From the NCBI RefSeq assembly GCF_035222485.1, contig NC_085923.1:1736001-1800000 (forward strand): a stretch of 64,000 nucleotides of DNA, given 5' to 3'. Both the position numbers and the translations under genes were made by a program. Under the pieces are notes generated by a model. The model was given only the letters and a program-made list of their open reading frames with translations. It did not search any database and had not been told where the DNA came from. Positions 57,201 to 64,000 of the stretch are shown one piece after another (the first letter of the stretch is position 1; every line of letters begins with the position of its first letter). Source of the DNA: Podospora pseudoanserina (lineage: Eukaryota; Ascomycota; Sordariomycetes; Sordariales; Podosporaceae).

Positions 57201-57693
57201 CCGAGGATATCTTGCCTTACGGTGCGATTAGTAGAGAATACTCGGTACAAGTCCGAGTCTCGGAGAGGAAGGTAAAACGGAAAGCAGATAGGAGGTGGCC
57301 CAAGTGGTCCAGGCAAGACGGCTGCACAGCAGACAAGCAGAAGAGGTAGGTAGGTTCAGGTTTGTGTGAAACAGGGCCGCCTGCTTCCGGATTGGGATGT
57401 ATCTTTGTAACACCAAACAAATCACAAATCCACCCGGCGGAACGGCCCCAGAGAGAGGAATCGATGCATCGCCGCCTCTCCGTCCCGAAAGGCGACACGC
57501 AGCGACAGGGGCTTCCTTCAGACTCTCCGGAAACAATTCGTGGCCCAGCGGCCCAATCATTGTGAGCCCGAAGCAGCACCCACTCGCACCCGGTTCAGTC
57601 CCGGGCTTGGAGCCGTAAATCGCCAAGTTCTACAAGTTGGAATGCTGTCGTCACGCCTCATTGGATCTGCCCTGTTTACGGGCCCCACGTCTT
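51263..57693. other. 6.4-kb region without recognisable genes
   Basis: Neither strand shows a frame with family features or splice structure that I can support. Features seen are a CT-rich tract at about 51693-51716, an A-rich tract at about 54308-54332 and a (CA)n microsatellite at 55653-55675. From about 56,000 on, GC rises, and this part probably includes distal regulatory DNA of the PEP carboxykinase gene. A non-coding transcript or a gene of unknown family could be missed. Confidence 0.4.
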
Positions 57694-57923
57694 TATATAT
57701 TCTCACTCCTCTGCCTCGGGTCTGTCTTATCAGCACTTCCCGGTCAACACCTGCCGCATACCCCATACGCTCCGTACGCTCCATACACTCCGGTTGTCAA
57801 CCCTGCAGAAAGTGGATTGCCCACAAGCCCCCATCGTCAAGCTCGTCCCAGCTCCCGTGTTCCCTGTCGACGCTCAGCCCAAACCTAAGCCAACACGACG
57901 GCCGCGAAAAGCACTTAAGAACC
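57694..57923 (+). promoter_or_regulatory. Probable core promoter and leader of PEP carboxykinase
   Basis: A TATATAT at 57694-57700 lies about 225 bp upstream of the start codon and is followed by a C/T-rich stretch. This is the only TATA-like element close to this gene. The assignment rests on position alone. Confidence 0.35.
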
Positions 57924-60382
57924 ATGAACGACCCCGTTGCCAGAACCGCATCTCCCTACACTGATCCATCCGTCAAAGGCCCTCGCAGCCATCTTCTTTC
58001 TTCTCAACGTCCCTCGACCAAACCATCCGACAGTCAGTATTCTCCTCTGCTCCCCCTTTCAGGCTTTCTGTGGCTGACCATGGCGTTCTTTTCACCCACA
58101 CAGTGCTCGTCAACACAGTAAACAAGACCGGCCTCCATCCCGGCGGTGTCGTTCCTCACCACGAGCACACCGAGCTCGAGGAGGAGCTCCACGAGAAGGC
58201 TCACATCGACTACAACCGTGTTGCCATCATCGCCAACCCATCAGTGGCCGCCCTCTACGAGGATGCTTTGGTCTACGAGACCGGCACTGCCATCACCTCC
58301 AGCGGTGCTCTTACCGCCTACTCCGGCAAGAAGACTGGCCGCTCTCCATCAGACAAGCGTGTCGTCAAGGAGCCATCTTCCGAGAACGAAATCTGGTATG
58401 TTTTACTTTTCGATTGTCTTGTTGAGACAACATCTGAACACAGTCCGCTAACGCATCCGATAGGTGGGGCCCTGTCAACAAGCCCATGACTCCTGAGGTG
58501 AGACTTTTGCTCCCTTCCTTTATTATTTTTTTTCTTTCTTTTTATGTTCTTCAGCCGATGGCACCCGGACCCCAAGGGGGCGGCGCCAAACATGCGGCCA
58601 TGCGACATGCGACATGCGACATGCAACATTTGACATTCGACATGTGGCCGACATCACGAGCACGCCCCAGCGTGATGTCTGCTGCGCGCCTCGGCGTCCT
58701 ATGAGACCTAAAGTCTGATGTCAATTCACCATGGACGTCATTGTCCTTGGCGATGAGCGCATTAACAATGGCTTTTTTCTTTTTTCGGGCGCCCGGAAGA
58801 CGATGATGCTCAGTTTCTCGGCAATTTCTGGCGGGGGGACAGCGTCATTGTCGAGTCGTGCAGCCTTTGCAGCCTTGACAGCCCCATGTCGTTTTCGTCA
58901 TACCCTGGCAATCCCCAAATGCACCCCGCTCCCGAGGGCCGATCCAGACCCCACCTTTTCTTTCCTTTTCATTCTCCACCAGCTCCAGATGGCCATCACG
59001 TGAACACCCCAATGCTAACCACCCTTTGCCCCAAATAGGTCTGGAAGATCAACCGTGAGCGTGCCATCGACTACCTCAACACCAGAAATCGCATCTACGT
59101 CGTTGACGGCTATGCCGGCTGGGACGAGAAGTACCGCATCAAGGTCCGCGTTGTCTGCGCCCGCGCCTACCATGCCCTCTTCATGCGCAACATGCTCATC
59201 CGCCCCTCGCGCGAGGAGCTCGAGCACTTCCACCCCGACTACACCATCTACAATGCCGGTTCCTTCCCCGCCAACCGCTACACTGAGGGTATGACCTCGG
59301 GCACCTCGGTCGCCATCAACTTTGCCGAGAAGGAGATGGTCATCCTCGGTACCGAGTACGCGGGCGAGATGAAGAAGGGTGTCTTCACCGTCATGTTCTA
59401 CGAGGGCCCCGTCAAGCACAACATCCTGACCCTCCACTCCTCGGCCAACGAGGGCAAGGACGGCGACGTCACCCTCTTCTTCGGTCTCTCCGGCACCGGC
59501 AAGACCACCCTCTCTGCCGACCCCAACCGCGCCCTTATCGGTGACGACGAGCACGTCTGGTCCGACACCGGTGTCTTCAACATCGAGGGCGGCTGCTACG
59601 CCAAGACGGTCGGTCTGTCGGCCGAGAAGGAGCCGGATATCTACAACGCCATCAAGTACGGCTCCGTCCTCGAGAACGTCATCTTTGACCCCGAGACCAG
59701 GATCGTCGACTACGACGACGTCACCCTGACCGAGAACACGCGCTGCGCCTACCCGATCGAGTACATCAACAACGCCAAGATCCCCTGCCTGTCCAACAAC
59801 CACCCCAAGAACATCATCCTCCTGACCTGCGACGCCCGCGGCGTCCTCCCGCCCATCTCCAAGCTCAACTCGGCCCAGACAATGTTCCACTTCATTTCCG
59901 GTTACACCTCCAAGATGGCCGGCACCGAAGACGGCATCCTCGAGCCCCAGGCGACTTTCTCGTCTTGCTTCGCCCAGCCCTTCCTCGCTCTGCATCCCAT
60001 GCGCTACGCAAAGATGCTCGCGCAAAAGATCGAGGCCCACGGCGCCAACGCCTGGCTGCTCAACACCGGCTGGGTGGGCGCCGGTTTCTCCCAGGGCGGC
60101 AAGCGCTGCCCGCTCAAGTACACGCGCGCCATCCTCGACGCGATCCACTCTGGCGAGCTGGCCAAGGTGGAGTATGAGAACTATGGTGTTTTCAACCTGC
60201 AGGTTCCCAAGACTTGCCCCGGCGTGCCTGACGAGCTGTTGAATCCTCAGAATGCCTGGACTGCGGGGGCCGACAGCTTCAAGGCTGAGGTTACCAAGCT
60301 TGGTGGGCTTTTCTTGGAGAATTTCAAAAAGTATGAGAGCGAGGCTACGGATGATGTGAGGGCTGCTGCGCCGGTTGTTTAA
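57924..60382 (+). CDS. acuF: Phosphoenolpyruvate carboxykinase (ATP)
   Basis: Exons are 57924-58032, 58104-58395, 58464-58497 and 59039-60382, giving 592 residues. Introns are 71, 68 and 541 nt; the third is by far the longest in the window, with a GCTAAC branch site 20 nt before its TAG. Family landmarks are [24 protein letters not shown] near 90-110, [13 protein letters not shown], the kinase-1a P-loop GLSGTGKTT at 294-302 and GDDEHVW at 313-319, and [18 protein letters not shown]. The enzyme decarboxylates oxaloacetate to PEP with ATP in the cytosol, the committing step of gluconeogenesis. The same gene is called acuF in Aspergillus and acu-6 in Neurospora. The first 36 residues are a poorly conserved extension. 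GC-rich third positions suggest high expression. Confidence 0.96.
58498..59038 (+). other. Unusually long intron 3 of the PEP carboxykinase gene
   Basis: This 541-nt intron starts GTGAGA and ends AATAG. It contains a 7-bp tandem repeat (GCGACAT and variants, about six copies) at about 58600-58644, and long T-rich runs near its start. Both flanking exons are conserved and in phase, so the boundaries are secure. Confidence 0.8.
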
Positions 60383-60851
60383 GTTTTGGGCGGGAAAGCA
60401 TTACCAGCATGAGATGGCGTTTTTTTTTTGAGACTGCTTTGGATATAAGCATGGGTTTTTTCCCCCCCTTTCTTTCATATGGCTTTTTTTTTTTTCTCTC
60501 TCGACGCCAGCCTGATTTTTTTTGTCGCGCAGTACGCGGCGAGATGATGGGAATTACATGTTTGATATGAGAACACTTTTTTCTCTTTTTGGTTTGGAAA
60601 AAAAGGGGATTAGATGAGAGAAGGGGTCAGTCATTACTGGACCAGGGTCGCTCTTGTGAGGCCTTCTTTTTTTTATATATATATATATAGTGTGTTGAAG
60701 TAATCAAGTCAGCTCGGAACACTTTTTGACCTTTGTGTGTGATGTGATTGTAAGCTTTTATTCCTGGTGATTCCGTTTCACATCATACACCCACAACAGA
60801 CAACTTTATCCAAAAAACCAATTACAATTTCACCCCTATCCATCTATCTAT
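60383..60851. other. Convergent 3' intergenic region
   Basis: This lies between the PEP carboxykinase stop and the P450 3' end. It holds T-rich tracts, a (TA)n run at about 60675-60690 and tetranucleotide ATCT repeats at about 60842-60858. Confidence 0.5.
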
Positions 60852-62470
60852 CTATCTCCCCGTTGTCTCCCCCCTCCTCCTCCTAACAAAAACAGGCAAC
60901 CCCCCCTCCATAGGCAGCGTCAAGCTATCCCCACTCCTCCTCTCTTGTCCTCCTTCCCAAGCCCCTCAAACTCCCACCCCCAAGCCACAACAGGAATAAC
61001 CTGCACCGCAATCCCCTCGGCCATTTTTCTTCCCAAACAACTCCTCGCCCCCCCGTAAAAAACCGGAAACTCGGCCGCGCCCTTGTGTTTGATTGTCCCA
61101 TTTTCATCCAGCCACCTCTCCGGTCTAAACTGATCCGCGTCCTCCCCCCAGGTCAGCCTGCTCCTCTGCATAGCCCAGAGACACCACACCAGCACGCTGT
61201 CCTTTGGGAGAAACGTCCCGTCTGGGAGTGTGGTAGCTGCCTGGGCTTGGCGAATCTCAAACGGGATGGGGGGGTAAAGGCGGAGGGATTCGTAAAAGAC
61301 TGCGAGAGAGTAAGGTGCTGAAAGGGGGGTCAGGACTGCGGGGGAAAAGGGAAGGGAGGAGGAGGTAGTGTCAAGCGGGGCTTGTTCTCTAGCAAGAACA
61401 CCCCTGACCTCGTCTCGGATTTTGGACAAAACTTCTGGGTGAGAGAGCAGCAAGTAAAACGTCCAGGTTAGTGCCTGGCCTGTGGTGTCACGGCCTGCGG
61501 AGAGGTACGTCAAGGCCGCGTCGGCGACGGTGGAGGGGGAGTCGGGGATTGCGGACAAGAGGGAATGGATTAGTGATCCTGAGATGGAGTCTAGTTTCTC
61601 GTCATCGGGCGAGGTGGAAGGCGGCGGGGAAGAGGAAATGGATTTGGCGTCTCGCATGGCGCGGGACACAATTTCGAGGCCGAATTTTTTGACGGTGGAG
61701 ATGGATTGGCGGAACTTGTGGCCAAAAAAGAATTCCGTTAGGGGGTAGAGGGGGTTTTGGAAGCGCTGGGCTGTGCAGCCCGAGGCGTGGTCGAAGGAGG
61801 AGGAGAAGGGGGAGGAGAAGTGCATTTCCATCTGGACGGGAGGTCAGTCACCACGAACATGGAAAGGGGAGGAATGAGGAGGTACATTGTAAGCCATCTT
61901 CCCCATAAGCTTGGTGGTAATCTCATGAAAAACATCCTGCAGATCCACCACCTGGTCTGGCTTGGCCGCCTCGAGCTCCTTGACGCTCTCAGACAAATAC
62001 TGCGGGAGAGCCACATCGGTCAAGACCCGTAGGTTGGCCGTGTTGAGAAAGCTTAGGCCGGCTTTGCGCTGGAGTTTCCAAAAGGCACCGTCCGCATTGA
62101 TGATGCCATTGCCGAAAAGGTCCCAGGAGCGGGTTTTGACAAAGTTGCCTTTGGTGAAGAGACCTTCGTGCTTGAAGACGTAGTCGAGGTTTTTGGGATC
62201 GTGGATGAGCACGCCTGGGGGGAGGGTTGGGACTGTGAGGGCGAGGGTCTCGTAGCCGAATTGGCGCTGGCATTTGTTGAACCAGCTGAGGAGGTTCCAG
62301 CGGGGCTGGAGGAATTGAATACCGTTGCCCACGAGGGGGAGGGTGTCGGGTGGGTTTCGTAGAGGCTCCCCGTTGCGTCGTATGGCCTTCTTTCCTAGGA
62401 GTGCGCGGACTAGCAGCGCGAAGACTACCCCCGCGAGGAGGTAATGCGCCGAGCCTAGAAAGAGGCCCAT
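60852..62470 (-). CDS. Cytochrome P450 monooxygenase, with apparent frameshift before the C-terminus
   Basis: Exons are 61886-62470 and 60920-61831, giving 498 residues to the first stop; the intron is 54 nt. An N-terminal membrane anchor covers 8-25, with PPDTLPLVGNG after it. Helix I has AGRDTT at 307-312, the ExxR is ESLR at 376-379, FRPERW lies near 430, and the heme loop FYGGARSCLG with its Cys ligand is at 453-462. The frame then ends early as KRGGVGIA. A neighbouring frame from about 60929 down to 60852 reads DSLTLPMEGGLPVFVRRRR, the normal P450 ending. One base missing in the CCCC run at 60929-60932 would explain this. The substrate is unknown; the sequence is loosely CYP52/CYP539-like. 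Confidence 0.87.
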
Positions 62471-63186
62471 TGTGAGGATATGGCTACCTGGGGCGCATAG
62501 GGGTGCGAGTGTGTATGTTGAGGGAACCTAAGGAGGAGTTCTCAGGTGATGACGGTGTCTCGGTAAACCAACAGTGCTGACGTTGCTCTCACCAAACCCA
62601 CCCTTGGACTTATAAGACAGAGGTTATGCAAGGTGTTTAGGCGAGCCAATTGCGGCGGCGGTAATGAATCTCGATAGCAAACGTGGCTTGCACAGCAAAT
62701 CCGATCTGAACTGTCCAATTGATCCCGGGTATCGTCTGAAGTTGAAGGTCGACTTTGGATGGTTGTCCATGTGAAGGGTGTGGGATCTTGATGGGCGGTT
62801 GACATCAGGCTTGGCAAGGTCGCACGAACTGCCATCGCTTGCAGGAAGATTTGCATGGATTGGGGCAGACAGGGGGTGGCCCAGGGCTAAAAGCGGGATG
62901 CGTTCACTGCAGAAAGCTCGGAGGTGTTGCTCCTTTTCCACCTCTCTCACCCATAACGTCATACAAGGGAGCTAGGGCCATGATTGACTCTTCCACCACA
63001 GCTTGAGCTACCTATTCTTGTCAACCGCGAAAAAAAACGTCGATTGGTCCTCGGAAGGAATTCCCCCATTCCCGTTGTGATACCTACCATTCCCGACCCG
63101 GTCCCAAACATTCGAATCCCTTCAACGTCCAACCATTTCCAACTAACCTACACCAACCAACCAGCCAGCCCACCAACCAGCCCACC
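62471..63186. promoter_or_regulatory. Divergent promoter region
   Basis: This region separates the start codons of the P450 (minus) and the right-edge gene (plus). No other gene is seen. The last 120 bp are C/A-rich leader with CCAACCA-type repeats. Confidence 0.45.
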
Positions 63187-64000
63187 ATGGCACCTCTCCT
63201 ACCCCGAATGCAGGTCTTTGAGATAGCAGACCAAGAATGGTATCATCATCCCCTTCCTCTCTCGCTCTCTCACACACAACATCGATCTAACAACCATCCA
63301 GGTTCCCCCAATTCCTCCGCACCCACATGCAAGCCGCCCTAACAGCAGCCTGGACAACCCACATCCCCCTCCTCCAATCCTCCTCCCCGCCCGCATCGTC
63401 GCCCGTCTCCTCTCCCACCACTTCGGCCCCTCTATTCACAACTACACCTTCATCGACTTTTGCGCCGGCGCCGGCGGCCCAACCCCCTCGATAGAGAAAC
63501 ACCTCAACGCCTCCATTTCCACCTCCCCTCCCTCCTACGCCGAAGCAGCCACCGCCCCCCCACCGGTCCAATTCATCCTCACCGACCTCCACCCCCACCC
63601 GGCCCTCTGGTCCGCCGCCGCCTCTGCGTCCCCTAACCTGTCTTATGTCTCGTCTTCTGTCGACGCGAGCAACGTCCCCCAGCACTTGATCAATGACCAG
63701 AAGCAAAAAGGGAAGAAGGTTTTCAGATTGTTCAACCTTGCCTTTCACCACTTTGACGACACCCTCGCGAGGAAAATCCTCCGAAACACGCTCGAGACCA
63801 GCGACGGGTTTGGCATCTTTGAACTGCAGGACCGGTCTCTGTCGGGGTTTTTGGCGTGCTGTTTGTTCGGTCTTGGGGCGATGGTCATGGCGCCTTACTA
63901 TGCTTTTTTGTGGGGGGCTCCGTTGGTGCTGGTGTGGACGTATCTGGTGCCGGCGCTGCCGGCGGTGTTGGTTTTTGATGGGTGGATGTCTAGTCTCAGG
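63187..64000 (+). CDS. Methyltransferase-like fungal membrane protein, 5' part (3' end outside window)
   Basis: Exon 1 is 63187-63239. After a 62-nt intron, exon 2 starts at 63302 and runs to the window edge. The first part reads EIADQEWFPQFLRTHMQAAL and TAAWTTHIPLLQ in one frame. From about 63390 the family sequence continues one frame off: RIVARLLSHHFG, FIDFCAGAGGPTPSIEKHLN, FILTDLHPHP, LFNLAFHHFDD, FGIFELQDRSLSGF, then two membrane helices up to FDGWMSSLR. A missing C in the CCCC run at about 63384-63387 would join the parts. The DFCAGAGGPTP turn and TDLHPH strand resemble a SAM-dependent methyltransferase fold. The family is common in filamentous fungi but, to my knowledge, uncharacterised. 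Confidence 0.75.

Noticed and set aside
59015-60148. 377-codon open frame antisense to PEP carboxykinase
   Set aside because: It mirrors the C-ending codons of the highly biased sense gene, is Gly/Val/Asp-rich and shows no family features.

Overview
This window is nuclear DNA of a filamentous ascomycete. A Sordariomycete, probably of the Sordariales, fits best. The grounds are compact genes with short GT-AG introns (mostly 50-100 nt, with CTAAC or CTGAC branch sites), pyrimidine-rich leaders, and an AT-rich island of the kind left by repeat-induced point mutation. Several protein families are also typical of filamentous fungi: a fungal-rhodopsin membrane protein, a LaeA-type methyltransferase, an ACS-family transporter and Mgm101. 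There is no rRNA cluster, CRISPR array or bacterial-style operon.

Layout: 0-7.5 kb carries the 5' part of a GH47 alpha-mannosidase (running off the left edge), a Dal5/Tna1-type transporter and a rhodopsin-like membrane protein, all on the minus strand. 8.7-16.4 kb is a housekeeping block: biotin-protein ligase and COA4 (divergent), MGM101, a REEP/Yop1-like ER protein and an NAD-dependent epimerase-like protein. 16.5-22.5 kb is a decay zone: an AT-rich island, an LTR-like fossil, gene relics and tRNA-like sequences. 23.1-34.3 kb is again dense: a large LRRC40-like protein, DPM3, a coiled-coil nuclear protein, an OXLD1-like mitochondrial protein and a xanthine/hypoxanthine phosphoribosyltransferase. 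34.3-37.6 kb is a second decay zone with a damaged PAQR receptor gene and a heptapeptide-coding tandem repeat. 37.8-42.1 kb has a FAD oxidoreductase and a LaeA-like methyltransferase. 42.3-46.5 kb holds three minus-strand genes that I do not recognise; two of them, and perhaps all three, share a short motif. 49.3-51.3 kb has a WD-repeat-like protein. 51.3-57.9 kb has no recognisable gene and leads to PEP carboxykinase (57.9-60.4 kb). The right end has a cytochrome P450 and the 5' part of a methyltransferase-like gene that leaves the window.

Functional links are loose, as expected in a fungal chromosome. DPM3 and the GH47 mannosidase both serve protein glycosylation. COA4, MGM101 and the OXLD1-like protein are mitochondrial. 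PEP carboxykinase is the key gluconeogenic enzyme, and biotin-protein ligase activates pyruvate and acetyl-CoA carboxylases. The most novel item is the 42-46 kb trio. The most important quality note is that three otherwise well-conserved genes (PAQR, P450, right-edge gene) each appear to lack one base in a short G or C run, which points either to assembly error or to recent gene decay.
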